Assembly: GCA_046729855.1 (NCBI GenBank)
Contig: JBKPHM010000031.1
Coordinates: forward strand, 1-64,000
DNA: 64,000 bases
DNA from: DATHSY01 sp046729855
GTDB lineage: Bacteria > Actinomycetota > UBA4738 > HRBIN12
Reading direction: 5' to 3'
A program made the position numbers and the translations under genes. This document shows positions 41,799 through 50,259 of this stretch, piece by piece. The notes beneath the pieces were generated by a model. The model saw nothing but the letters and a program-made list of their open reading frames with translations. It ran no database searches and had not been told where the DNA came from. Numbering within the stretch: the first letter of the stretch is position 1; each line of letters opens with the position of its first letter.

Positions 41799-42499
41799 GC
41801 GTGTCCGCCCTGCGGTTGGAACGCGTAGCCGACGCCGTGCACCGTGCGGATGAACCGCGGTTCCTGTCCATCTTCGCCCAGCTTGCGGCGCAGGCGGGCG
41901 ACGTGCGAGTCGACAACTCGCCCGCCCGCGTAGTCGCGGTACCCCCAGATCCGGTCCATCAGCTGGTCACGTGAGAACACCACGTCCGGCTCGCGCACAA
42001 GGGTGACGAGGATCTCGAACTCGAGCGGCGTGAGCGCGACCTCCTCGCCGTCCACGGCGGCGCGCCGGCGCGACGGATCGACCTCGAGAGACCCACGTCG
42101 GAGCGGTTCCTGCGCGGACAGCGTCGCGATCCGTTCGAGGCGTCGAAGGATCGCCTTCACGCGGACCACCAGCTCGCGCAGGCTGAACGGCTTGGTCAGG
42201 TAGTCGTCGGCGCCGACCGCAAACCCGGCGACCTTGTCTGCCTCTTCGGTACGCGCGGTGAGCATAAGGACGGGGACCCACCGGTCGCGCTGGATCTCGC
42301 GGCAGACCTCGAGCCCGTCCATCCCCGGCAGCATCAGGTCGAGGACCACCATGTCCGGGTGCGCCTGAGCGCACATCTGGATCGCCTGCGGCCCATCGTC
42401 GGCGACCATCACTCCGAAGCCCTCGCTCACCAGGCGCGCGCGCACGGCCTCGGCGATCGCCTCCTCGTCCTCGACGACGAGAACCGTCTGCTGGGTCAC
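41795..42499 (-). CDS. OmpR/PhoB-family response regulator
   Basis: A 234-residue DNA-binding regulator. Receiver domain: VLVVEDEEAIAEAV, phosphorylated Asp54 in MVVLDLMLPGMDG, LMLTART and the conserved lysine in DDYLTKPFS. C-terminal winged helix: EVALTPLEFEILVTLVREP, FSRDQLMDRIWGY and RVVDSHVARLRRKLGED, ending with IRTVHGVGYAFQ. The overall wording is near actinobacterial RegX3/MtrA-type regulators, but the regulon is unknown. Two GTG starts two codons apart (42505, 42499) are possible; neither has a strong ribosome site. First gene of the regulator-kinase-yjbQ operon. Confidence 0.93.
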   Translation of the reverse strand: MTQQTVLVVEDEEAIAEAVRARLVSEGFGVMVADDGPQAIQMCAQAHPDMVVLDLMLPGMDGLEVCREIQRDRWVPVLMLTARTEEADKVAGFAVGADDYLTKPFSLRELVVRVKAILRRLERIATLSAQEPLRRGSLEVDPSRRRAAVDGEEVALTPLEFEILVTLVREPDVVFSRDQLMDRIWGYRDYAGGRVVDSHVARLRRKLGEDGQEPRFIRTVHGVGYAFQPQGGHA

Positions 42500-42570
42500 G
42501 CGCACATCGTATCCATGGCGGAGTGCGGCCTCCGTGGCGACGTGTGGAGAAGGTGTTGCGACGCAGGCGC

Positions 42571-43701
42571 CTAGGGCGCGAAGTTGAGCGGCTTCACGAG
42601 ATCGACGTAGATGACCGACATCGTGAAGACGACCAGGAACACCGCGACGGCGGCGGACACCGGCACGATCCTGCGCATGTCGACCTTGCGGCCTCGAACC
42701 TTCTCGATCGCGAGCACGGCCAGGTGTCCACCGTCGAACGGCGGGAGCGGGACGAGGTTGAGCAACCCTATGAAGATGTTGACGACCGCGAACAGCTGCA
42801 GGTTGTCCCAGAAGCGACCGGCCTCCGCCGTCTGGCCGGCGTACCGTGCCACGCCGATCACGCTCGACGGGTCCTCGACGTCCCGTGGCGCATCCGTCGT
42901 CGCGAGCTCGAACAGGCGACCGATGCCCTCGGGGCCGAACACGCGGGCGAAGCTCCGCACGGTGAAGTAGGACGTGTCCCATACGAGATCGGCCGCCTCC
43001 ACGATTGATCCCACGGCCCCAGCGGTCTGGCGCCGGAACTCCGGCGCAAGCTCCACGCCGATCCGAGGGACCCGTTCCCCGGCGACGGACGACAGCACCG
43101 GCGTCATCGTGAACGACACCGAACGGCCGTCGCGGTCCACCGTCAGCGTGATCGGGTCTCCCACGTGCTCGCGTGTGTACGTGACCAGCTGATCCGTGCT
43201 CCGCACGCGGATGTCGTCCACGGCGACGATCCTGTCGTCAACGCGCAGTCCGGCGGCCGCGGCAGGCGAGCGCTCGCCGTCGAGCTTGTCCTCGACGAAC
43301 GCGACCGTGGGCGGCCCGGACACCGCGACGGGCTCACCGACGAACCAGAGCCACCCGGCGAAGAAGACGAACGCAAGGACGAAGTGCGTGGCCGGTCCGG
43401 CGAAGATCACGAGCGCCCGCTGCCAGATCGGCTTTGCGCCGAAGACACGGGCCTCGTCCACCGGCGCGATCCGCTCGTACGGGTTCATTCCGGCGATCTT
43501 GACGTAGCCGCCCGCGGGGATCGCCTTGACGCCGTACTCCGTCTCGCCGCGGCGCACCGACCACACCCGCGGCCCGAAGCCGACGAAGAACTCGGTCACC
43601 TTGATCCCGAAGCGCTTGGCCACCCCGAAGTGCGCCGCCTCGTGGACCAGGATCACCAGGATCAGCGAGACGAAGAACGAGACCTGCCCGAGGGCACCCA
43701 C
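42571..43701 (-). CDS. rseP: Site-2 protease RseP (M50)
   Basis: A 376-residue intramembrane zinc protease. LVILVHEAAHFGVAKRFGI gives the HExxH site in the first membrane helix (His20-His24). A conserved loop FFVGFGPRVW, a PDZ domain (about 130-215, with AAGLRVDDRIVAVDD), and the second catalytic motif NLVPLPPFDGGH in the third helix follow. A last helix is C-terminal. RseP homologues cut anti-sigma factors or signal-peptide remnants. GTG start with GGAG six bases before it. It follows dxr by 24 bp, the standard rpsB-tsf-pyrH-frr-cdsA-dxr-rseP order. Confidence 0.95.
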   Translation of the reverse strand: MGALGQVSFFVSLILVILVHEAAHFGVAKRFGIKVTEFFVGFGPRVWSVRRGETEYGVKAIPAGGYVKIAGMNPYERIAPVDEARVFGAKPIWQRALVIFAGPATHFVLAFVFFAGWLWFVGEPVAVSGPPTVAFVEDKLDGERSPAAAAGLRVDDRIVAVDDIRVRSTDQLVTYTREHVGDPITLTVDRDGRSVSFTMTPVLSSVAGERVPRIGVELAPEFRRQTAGAVGSIVEAADLVWDTSYFTVRSFARVFGPEGIGRLFELATTDAPRDVEDPSSVIGVARYAGQTAEAGRFWDNLQLFAVVNIFIGLLNLVPLPPFDGGHLAVLAIEKVRGRKVDMRRIVPVSAAVAVFLVVFTMSVIYVDLVKPLNFAP

Positions 43702-43725
43702 GTCAGGCTCCGTTCCGGGTAGGGC

Positions 43726-44883
43726 TCAACGAGCCTCGATGATCTCGGCCGCGCGTCGACGCGCCCATGCGTCGGCGCGCTCGAGGTTGACGACCGAAAC
43801 GACCGATGAGGGCGACTCGTGCTCGTCGACGACGGCCTGAACGACCTCGGTGATCCTCGTGAGCGGGACCTTCCCCTCGAGGAACGCCATCACGGCCACC
43901 TCGTTCGCGGCGCTCATGACCGCCGGGAACGTCAGCCCCAGCTGTCCGACGCGGTAGGCGAGGTCGATCGCCGGGAAGGCCTCACGGTCGACGGCCTCGA
44001 ACGTGAGCGTCTTGTCGGCGACCGGCACCGGCCGGATGCCCGTGGGCAGCCGCTCCGGCCAGCCGAGCGCGAGTTGGATCGGCAGCCGCATGTCCGGCAG
44101 GGCCATCTGCGCAAGCAGCGTCCCATCCCGGAACTCCGCCATCGCGTGCACGATCCCCTCGGGGTGGATCACGACGTGGATCTGCGAGTACTCCAGACCG
44201 AACAGGTAGTGGGCCTCGATCACCTCCAGGCCCTTGTTCATCAGGGTCGCAGAGTCGATCGTGATCTTCGGGCCCATCTGCCAGACGGGATGCGTCAGCG
44301 CCTCCTTCACCGAGGCGCGCGCGAGATCGTTCCGCGACCAGCCGCGGAACGGCCCACCCGAGCCGGTGAGGATCACGCGCTTCACCTCGTCCCGGCGCTC
44401 GCCACGCAGCAGCTGTGCGAGACCCGCGTGCTCGGAGTCGACGGGCACGAGCCGCTCGGGCTCGGCCTTGATCAGGTCCATGACGAGCTCTCCGCCCACG
44501 ACCAGGCTCTCCTTGTTGGCCAGGGCGAGCGTCTTGCCGCTCTGCAGCGCCGCGAGCGTGGGCGGCAGGCCGGCGGCGCCGACCAGCGCGTTCAGGACCA
44601 TGTCGGCTTCGACGTCGCGGGCGAGCCGCTCGGCCGCGTCCGGCCCCACGAGGATCTGCACGTCGCGGATCTTCCCCAGTCGCTCGCGTAGGTCGGCGGC
44701 CGCCCCCTCGTCCGCGATGCCGACGTAGGTCGGCAGGAACTCGCGGATCTGGCCGACGAGCAGCTCGTGGTTGGTCGCGGCCGATAGCCCGACCACCTTG
44801 AACCGGTCCGGGTTGCGCCGGACGACGTCGAGGGCCTGCGTCCCGACCGAACCGGTCGATCCCAAAATCACGAGCGAGCGCAT
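43726..44883 (-). CDS. dxr: 1-deoxy-D-xylulose 5-phosphate reductoisomerase
   Basis: A 385-residue NADPH-dependent enzyme that makes MEP in the isoprenoid pathway, the target of fosmidomycin. N-terminal nucleotide-binding loop VILGSTGSVGTQALDVV; substrate region VDSEHAGLAQLL, LTGSGGPFRGW, WQMGPKITIDSATLMNKGLE (metal and substrate ligands); then FGLEYSQIHVVIHPEGIVHAM. Only the SEHxxL-type wording is slightly altered (SEHAGL). ATG at 44883. It lies 57 bp behind cdsA. Confidence 0.97.
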   Translation of the reverse strand: MRSLVILGSTGSVGTQALDVVRRNPDRFKVVGLSAATNHELLVGQIREFLPTYVGIADEGAAADLRERLGKIRDVQILVGPDAAERLARDVEADMVLNALVGAAGLPPTLAALQSGKTLALANKESLVVGGELVMDLIKAEPERLVPVDSEHAGLAQLLRGERRDEVKRVILTGSGGPFRGWSRNDLARASVKEALTHPVWQMGPKITIDSATLMNKGLEVIEAHYLFGLEYSQIHVVIHPEGIVHAMAEFRDGTLLAQMALPDMRLPIQLALGWPERLPTGIRPVPVADKTLTFEAVDREAFPAIDLAYRVGQLGLTFPAVMSAANEVAVMAFLEGKVPLTRITEVVQAVVDEHESPSSVVSVVNLERADAWARRRAAEIIEAR

Positions 44884-44940
44884 ATCCCTTCCAGGGTACC
44901 CGGACCGGGCGTTTCGCCGCGGACCAACGGTCGCGTTACC

Positions 44941-46389
44941 TTACGTCAGGATCAGGCGCAGGAACAGGAAGGCCGCCGGCGCGACAAACAGCAGCGAGTC
45001 GATCCGGTCGAGCACGCCGCCGTGCCCCGGCAGGACGCTACCCATGTCCTTGATTCCCAGGTCACGCTTGAGCAGCGACTCGGCGAGGTCGCCGAGCGGC
45101 GCGAAGACCGACACGACCAGCGCGAGCCCGACCGAGTGGGTGATCGGCGTGAACAGCTCGACCGAGGCGGCGATGGCACCGATCGACACGGCCATCACGA
45201 CGAGGGTCGCCCCGACGGCGCCCTGAACCGACTTGCGCGGCGAGATCTGCGGTGCGAGGGGGTGGACGCCCCACCATGAGCCGATGATGAACGCGGCCGT
45301 GTCGTAGACGAAGGTCAGCGCGACGATCGACACGACCAGCGCCGGCCCGTCCTCCAGCTCCAGCGTCAACAGCGCGAACGACGCGAGCAGCGGGACGTAC
45401 GCGATCCCGAGGACCGTGACGCCGACGTTCGCGACCGTCCCCTTCCGGTGCGAGGTGGGCGTCGCCATGTACCACAGGAAGGTCGCGCCGATCGACATGA
45501 CGAACATCGCGAGGATCGCCGGCTCGCCGCTGAAGTACGCGGCGCCGAGGATCAGCCCTCCGCCGGCGAGCCCGAGCGCCGTCGCCGGTTGGAAGTGATG
45601 CGTCTGGAGCGCTCGGTACAGCTCGCCCTGCGCCCACAGGACGATCACGCCGGCGACCACCGCGAACGCCGCCGGATCCCACGCGAGGCTGCCGATCGCC
45701 GCCGCCGCGAGGACGAGACCGGTCAGGAAGGCGGCCGGCACGTCGCGCCCCCCCGGGCGCGATTCGCGCTCGAACGAGCCGACCTCCATCGTGGTCGGCT
45801 CCTGCCAGCTTGGGCCGCCGAGCCCCTCGGCGCCCACACGGACGGACCGGGCCGGCTCCTCGGACCGGGGCGGTGCGCCGAAGCCCTCGCCCGGGTCGCC
45901 GCCGACGTCGCCGCTCGAGGACCGATCCCCAGGCGGGAAGACGACCGGCTGCTCGTCGTCCTCGATCCGGACCTCGTCGCGGACGGACGCGGCGAAGTGG
46001 TCCGCGGCGGCCTCGACGGCCTCGGGCGACGGTCCGGCCTCGAGGTCCTCGTCGAGCTCCGCCGCCTCCTCGTCCTGGTCGTCCGCGCCCGGCAGGTCGA
46101 CGTAGGCCGACGGCGACTCGGTGAACGCATCGAGCGAGATCTCGTCCTCGCCCCCGCGGGCGACCCCCTCGGGCACCTCGACGGGGTCACGCTCGGGTTC
46201 GCCGCGCTCGTCAGCCTCGCGCTCGGCGGCCAGAGGTTCGTCGAACGCAGCCGTGTCCTCGGGCGTCGGCTCGTTGCGCCGCGGCGCGGGCGTCGCGGTC
46301 GTCGACTCGGGCCAATCCACGTCCTGGATCGGCGCGAAGAACTTGTCGAGATCCTCGAACAGGTCTTCCTTGTTCTCGCCCTCGGGCAC
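44941..46389 (-). CDS. cdsA: Phosphatidate cytidylyltransferase with long acidic N-terminal extension
   Basis: A 482-residue membrane enzyme making CDP-diacylglycerol from CTP and phosphatidate. The C-terminal 270 residues hold about eight membrane helices and the CDS signature near the end: SPRKSVQGAVGATL, then LGDLAESLLKRDLGIKDMGSVLPGHGGVLDRIDSLLF in two parts with the metal-binding aspartates. The first 215 residues are an extra, highly acidic, disordered segment (E/D/P/A-rich) starting DLFEDLDKFFAPIQDVDW, a short aromatic-acidic block that looks like a binding motif. Typical CdsA proteins have about 270-300 residues. GTG start abuts the frr stop (TAGGTG). Confidence 0.93.
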   Translation of the reverse strand: MPEGENKEDLFEDLDKFFAPIQDVDWPESTTATPAPRRNEPTPEDTAAFDEPLAAEREADERGEPERDPVEVPEGVARGGEDEISLDAFTESPSAYVDLPGADDQDEEAAELDEDLEAGPSPEAVEAAADHFAASVRDEVRIEDDEQPVVFPPGDRSSSGDVGGDPGEGFGAPPRSEEPARSVRVGAEGLGGPSWQEPTTMEVGSFERESRPGGRDVPAAFLTGLVLAAAAIGSLAWDPAAFAVVAGVIVLWAQGELYRALQTHHFQPATALGLAGGGLILGAAYFSGEPAILAMFVMSIGATFLWYMATPTSHRKGTVANVGVTVLGIAYVPLLASFALLTLELEDGPALVVSIVALTFVYDTAAFIIGSWWGVHPLAPQISPRKSVQGAVGATLVVMAVSIGAIAASVELFTPITHSVGLALVVSVFAPLGDLAESLLKRDLGIKDMGSVLPGHGGVLDRIDSLLFVAPAAFLFLRLILT

Positions 46390-46950
46390 CTAGATCTCCT
46401 TGAGCTCCCGCTCCTTGTGGGCGACGATCTCGTCGATCTCGGCGATGTGCTTGTCGGTGACCTTCTGGAGCTCCTTCTCCGACCGCATCAGCTCATCTTC
46501 CGAGATAGAGGCATCGCGCTCAAGTCGCTCGAGCTCGTCCTTGGAGTGACGCCGGATGTTCCGGACCGCAACCCGGGCGTCCTCGCCACGCTGGTGGACG
46601 AGCTTGATCAGGTCCTTGCGGCGCTCCTCGGTGAGCGGGGGGAACGACAGGCGGATCACGTTGCCGTCGTTCGACGGCGTGATGCCGAGGTCGCTCGCCA
46701 TGATGGCCCTCTCCATCGCGCCGATCGCGGTCTTGTCGTAGGGCTGGACCAGCAGCGTCCGGGGCTCGGGCACCGAGAACGAGGCCAGCTGCTGGAGCGG
46801 CACCTGCGTACCGTAGTACTCGACGACCAGGCGCGAAAGAAGAGCCGGCGTCGCGCGGCCGGTCCGGATCGAACCGAGGTCGTCCTTCAGGACGGTGATC
46901 GCCTTCTCCATCTTCTGCCCGGCGTCGGCGAGCGCGGTCTCGACGGTCAC
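46390..46950 (-). CDS. frr: Ribosome recycling factor
   Basis: A 186-residue protein that, with EF-G, splits the post-termination ribosome. Characteristic stretches are DDLGSIRTGRATPALL, YYGTQVPLQQLASFSVPEPRTL in part, VQPYDKTAIGAMERAI, SDLGITPSNDGNVIRLSFPPLTEERR in part, and VRNIRRHSKDELERLE. The GTG start overlaps the pyrH stop by four bases (GTGA). It sits between pyrH and cdsA in the usual order. Confidence 0.97.
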   Translation of the reverse strand: MTVETALADAGQKMEKAITVLKDDLGSIRTGRATPALLSRLVVEYYGTQVPLQQLASFSVPEPRTLLVQPYDKTAIGAMERAIMASDLGITPSNDGNVIRLSFPPLTEERRKDLIKLVHQRGEDARVAVRNIRRHSKDELERLERDASISEDELMRSEKELQKVTDKHIAEIDEIVAHKERELKEI

Positions 46951-47738
46951 CGCGCACCTCCGTAGACCAACGTCCCGATCGACTCGCCTGACACGGCCCG
47001 GCGGATGTTGCCGTCCTTGCGGAGGTCGAACACGATGATCGGCAGTCTGTTCTCCATGCACAGCGAGATGGCCGTCGCGTCCATCACCTGGTAGCCCTCG
47101 CGCAGGACGTCGATGTACTCGATCGTCTCGAACCGATGCGCCTGCGGGTTCACGTTAGGGTCGTCGTCGTACACGCCGTCGACCTTGGTTCCCTTGAGGA
47201 TCGCCTGCGCGTGGATCTCGAGCGCGCGCTGCGCGGCGGTCGTGTCGGTCGAGAAGAACGGCGCGCCGATGCCCGCCGCGAAGATCACGATGCGCCCCTT
47301 CTCGAGGTGCCTGATCGCGCGCAGCGGCACGTATGGCTCCGCGACCTGTGACATCGTGATCGCGGTCTGCACGCGTGTCGGGACGTGGATCTTCTCGCAT
47401 GCGTCCTGCAGCGCAAGCGCGTTCATCACCGTCGCGAGCATGCCCATGTAGTCCGCGCGCGACCGGTCGATCCCCGGTGCCTGCCGTCCGCGGAAGATGT
47501 TGCCGCCACCGACGACGACCGCACATTGCACGCCGAGGTCCACGACCTCGGCCAGCTGATGCGCGAGCTGCGCCGTGGAATCCGTCGAGATCCCATACCC
47601 CGAGTCCCCCGAGAACGCATCACCGGAGAGCTTCAGAAGGACGCGGTGGTAGATGGGTCTGTCGGCTCCCCCGGGCTCCGGCCCGATCGCCGGCCCGATC
47701 CCCGGCATCGGCCTGATCTCCGGCCTGATCTCGGTCAC
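46947..47738 (-). CDS. pyrH: UMP kinase
   Basis: A 263-residue amino-acid-kinase-fold enzyme phosphorylating UMP. The core begins RVLLKLSGDAF, with VVVGGGNIFRGR, DYMGMLATVMNALALQD, VYDDDPNVNPQAHRFE and MDATAISLCMENRLPIIVFDL, all typical of bacterial hexameric PyrH. The N terminus carries about 30 extra residues encoded by short 12-bp repeats and rich in I, P and G (IRPEIRPMPGIGPAIGPEPG), absent from most homologues. GTG overlaps the tsf stop (GTGA). A start inside the extension (ATG at the PMPG methionine) cannot be excluded. Confidence 0.94.
   Translation of the reverse strand: MTEIRPEIRPMPGIGPAIGPEPGGADRPIYHRVLLKLSGDAFSGDSGYGISTDSTAQLAHQLAEVVDLGVQCAVVVGGGNIFRGRQAPGIDRSRADYMGMLATVMNALALQDACEKIHVPTRVQTAITMSQVAEPYVPLRAIRHLEKGRIVIFAAGIGAPFFSTDTTAAQRALEIHAQAILKGTKVDGVYDDDPNVNPQAHRFETIEYIDVLREGYQVMDATAISLCMENRLPIIVFDLRKDGNIRRAVSGESIGTLVYGGAR
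47679..47732. repeat. 12-bp repeats in the 5' end of pyrH
   Basis: On the plus strand CGGCCCGATCGC/CGGCCCGATCCC (47679-47702) and two exact copies of CGGCCTGATCTC (47709-47732) are separated by six bases. They encode the IRPEIRP and GIGPAIGP pieces of the extra N-terminal segment of PyrH. Slippage in GC-rich sequence is the likely origin. Confidence 0.8.
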
Positions 47739-48352
47739 CCCGACTGCCCCTCGTCCTCTCCGAGTCGGAAGCGCGCGACCCGACGGACGGCCACCTTCTC
47801 GCCGACCTTCGCACCCACACCGTCGAGCAGCTGCCGGATCGTCGTGGAGTCGTCCTTCACGAACCGCTGGTCGAGCAGGACGTGGTCCTCGAAGAACGAC
47901 TCCAGCTTGCCGTCGACGATCCTGGCGATCACGTTCTCGGGCTTGCCGGTCTCCTTGGCCTGCACCTCGAAGATGTGGCGCTCGTTCGCGAGCACGTCCT
48001 CCGGCACGTCCTCGCGTGACAGCCAGCGCGGCGCCGCCGGACTCGCGACGTGCAGCGCGATGTCCTTGGCGAGCTGCTTGAAGTCGTCGGTGTTGGCGAC
48101 GAAGTCCGTCTCGCAGTTGACCTCGACGAGCGCGCCAACCGTCGAGTTGAAGTGGATGTAGCTCTCGATCCGCCCCTGGTTGGCCGTTCGGCCCGCACGC
48201 TTTCCGACCGAAGCCTGCCCCTTCTCGCGAAGCAGCTGAACCGCGCGGTCCACGTCGCCGCCCGACTCCTCCAGCGCGCGTTTGCAGTCCATCATCCCTG
48301 CTCCGGTAAGCTCCCGGAGCTGCTTCACCTGCGCAGCCGTGATGTCGGCCAT
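47735..48352 (-). CDS. tsf: Elongation factor Ts
   Basis: A 205-residue nucleotide-exchange factor for EF-Tu, the short form. VKQLRELTGAGMMDCKRALEESGGD in parts is the UBA-like N-terminal domain; IHFNSTVGALVEVNCETDFVA is the core that contacts EF-Tu. The second core repeat found in E. coli EF-Ts is largely missing, as in several Gram-positive and thermophile proteins. The C-terminal VGEKVAVRRVARF matches the family. It starts five bases after rpsB. Confidence 0.97.
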   Translation of the reverse strand: MADITAAQVKQLRELTGAGMMDCKRALEESGGDVDRAVQLLREKGQASVGKRAGRTANQGRIESYIHFNSTVGALVEVNCETDFVANTDDFKQLAKDIALHVASPAAPRWLSREDVPEDVLANERHIFEVQAKETGKPENVIARIVDGKLESFFEDHVLLDQRFVKDDSTTIRQLLDGVGAKVGEKVAVRRVARFRLGEDEGQSG

Positions 48353-48357
48353 CGCTA

Positions 48358-49161
48358 TTACCCCTGCGCGGCCTCGGGCTGCCGTACCGGGATCGACGCC
48401 CCGGGCTCGGCGGGCCGCGCGAGCTCCGGTTCCGGCTCAATCTCGGGTCCGGTCGCACGGGTCACGAGCTGCTCCCGTCCGATCTGCCGGCCCTCGGCGA
48501 TCGCGTCCGCGATCACGCGGGTGACGAGCGCGACCGAGCGGATCGCGTCGTCGTTGCCCGGGATCACGTAGTCCACCTCGTCCGGATCGCAGTTCGTGTC
48601 CACGATCGCGATGATCGGGAGCCCGAGCTTGCGCGCCTCGGTCACGGCGATGTGTTCCTTCTTGGTGTCGATCACGAAGATCGCGTCGGGCAGGCGCTCG
48701 AGGTTCTGCATCCCGCCGAGGTTGCGCTCGAGCTTCTCCTTCTCGTGGCGCAGGCGTAGGACCTCCTTCTTCGGCAGGAAGTCGAACGCGCCGCTGCGCT
48801 GCATCTCGCGCAGCTCCCGCATCCGGAGCAGCCGCCGCGAGACGGTCTGGAAGTTCGTCAGCATGCCGCCCAGCCACCGGGTCGTGACGTAGGGCATGCC
48901 GACACGCTCGGCCTCCTGCTCGACGACCTCCTGGGCCTGCTTCTTGGTGCCGACGAGCAGGGCGACCCCTCCACGGCGGGCGAGGTCGCGGACGAACTCA
49001 TACGCCTCGTCGAGACCGACCAGGGTCTTCTCGAGGTCGATGATGTAGATGCCAGAGCGCTCCCCGTAGAGGTACCGGCCCATCTTCGGGTTCCAGCGCC
49101 GGGTCTGGTGCCCGAAATGGATCCCGGCCTCGAGGAGCTCCCGCCTGGTGACGACAGGCAC
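48358..49161 (-). CDS. rpsB: 30S ribosomal protein S2
   Basis: A 267-residue S2 protein. Typical blocks: RRELLEAGIHFGHQTRRWNPKM (in part), YIIDLEKTLVGLDEAYEFV, VGTKKQAQEVVEQEA, VTTRWLGGMLTNFQTV and AIVDTNCDPDEVDYVIPGNDDA (in part). The C-terminal 40 residues are an acidic, proline-rich tail. The GTG start follows a perfect AGGAGG six bases upstream. It heads the rpsB-tsf-pyrH-frr-cdsA-dxr-rseP cluster, with a leader of roughly 115 bases that may carry S2-mediated control. Confidence 0.97.
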   Translation of the reverse strand: MPVVTRRELLEAGIHFGHQTRRWNPKMGRYLYGERSGIYIIDLEKTLVGLDEAYEFVRDLARRGGVALLVGTKKQAQEVVEQEAERVGMPYVTTRWLGGMLTNFQTVSRRLLRMRELREMQRSGAFDFLPKKEVLRLRHEKEKLERNLGGMQNLERLPDAIFVIDTKKEHIAVTEARKLGLPIIAIVDTNCDPDEVDYVIPGNDDAIRSVALVTRVIADAIAEGRQIGREQLVTRATGPEIEPEPELARPAEPGASIPVRQPEAAQG

Positions 49162-49282
49162 GCGCTTCCTCCTTCCGGTTATCCCTCCGCCCGGTTCGAC
49201 CCGCGCCGGCCCGCGCGATACGGGACCCCGGCCACGGTCCCCGGGCGTGCGTGCTCGGCGCCCACGGCGCCGGCGAAGAGGG

Positions 49283-49288
49283 AGTCTA
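49283..49288 (-). promoter_or_regulatory. Candidate -10 box of the rpsB operon
   Basis: TAGACT on the minus strand lies about 120 bp upstream of the rpsB start; the same hexamer serves ppa. No clear -35 box is seen. The leader between it and rpsB is GC-rich and self-complementary in places, but I could not match it to a known S2 leader structure. Confidence 0.35.
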
Positions 49289-49317
49289 GCAGCGAGGACA
49301 CGTGGCCCGGCCCCGGG

Positions 49318-50259
49318 TCACCGTGCGTCCGCGACCGGCTGGATCGTCGCCTCGACGGCGAGCCACCGGTACGCGAATGCCGCCGTCAGCACCAGGTGGA
49401 CCAGCGTGACCACCAGGACGCCGATCCATGTCGAGACGGCCGGGTTGGCCGTGATGAACGATCCGTTCGGCACGAAGAGCGGAAGCACAAAGGCGACCAG
49501 CACGTACACAAGGCAGAAGGTCAGGTGACGGCCGCCCGGCGTCCGCGCGGCGGCGACCGACTGACGGAGCGTCTCTGGCAGCGAGATGCGCCGGCGGACC
49601 GCGACGAACGGCACGAACCCGAGCAGGTAAAGGGCGAGGGCCGGTACGACGAGCTGGCCGAGCATCGCGAGTCCCGTCCCGAAGGCGACGCCGAGCTGCG
49701 CGATGAACAAGGCGACGAACGAGAGCGCGGTCGCCGCGAGGACACGCGGGAACGCCATCAGCCCGCGTGCGATCGCGTCGCGCCCGACGCGGCCGCGATG
49801 CTCGAACCCGTCCACGATCGCGGCGGCCGCAAGTGCGACGACCAGGGCCCGCACGACCAGGACGCCGAAGGCCGCGGTCAGTCCGGCGCGCTGGCCAGCG
49901 ACCGAAACCGCGTTCTGCGTGTCGAACGCGGTGGACAACGGGGGCAGCGCGAACGCCTGCGTGAGTGCGAGCGGGTCCCCGACGTACCCGAACGCCAGCA
50001 GCGCGAGCCACACCCCGAAGACGAACACGAAGCAGCCAACGAGCAGGACCGGGCTCGACGCCACGAGCGCGAATCCCTGCGCCACCGATCTTCGGAGCGT
50101 CGGCATCTCCGACATCCCCGGCAGCACGGGCGGCCCGAACACCCGTCCGAGCAGGCCACCGGAGCTCGACGGGGTGTCGCGGCGCTGCACCGAACGCGAC
50201 CCCCTCGACCCGGTCCGGGAGCCGCCACCGGCCGCGCGGCGAGACGTCCTCCCGCTCAC
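49318..50259 (-). CDS. Multi-pass membrane protein of unknown function
   Basis: A 313-residue protein with a basic, disordered N terminus (about 1-55, R/S/G-rich) and about six membrane helices after residue 60, including SSPVLLVGCFVFVFGVWLAL, LVVRALVVALAAAAIVDGF and TWIGVLVVTLVHLVLTAAFA. The pattern resembles DUF7544/DUF4013-type glycerophosphodiester or DUF975-like membrane proteins only in general layout; I cannot assign a family. The GTG start overlaps the stop of the beta-propeller gene by four bases, so the two products are probably made together at the membrane. Confidence 0.75.
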   Translation of the reverse strand: MSGRTSRRAAGGGSRTGSRGSRSVQRRDTPSSSGGLLGRVFGPPVLPGMSEMPTLRRSVAQGFALVASSPVLLVGCFVFVFGVWLALLAFGYVGDPLALTQAFALPPLSTAFDTQNAVSVAGQRAGLTAAFGVLVVRALVVALAAAAIVDGFEHRGRVGRDAIARGLMAFPRVLAATALSFVALFIAQLGVAFGTGLAMLGQLVVPALALYLLGFVPFVAVRRRISLPETLRQSVAAARTPGGRHLTFCLVYVLVAFVLPLFVPNGSFITANPAVSTWIGVLVVTLVHLVLTAAFAYRWLAVEATIQPVADAR

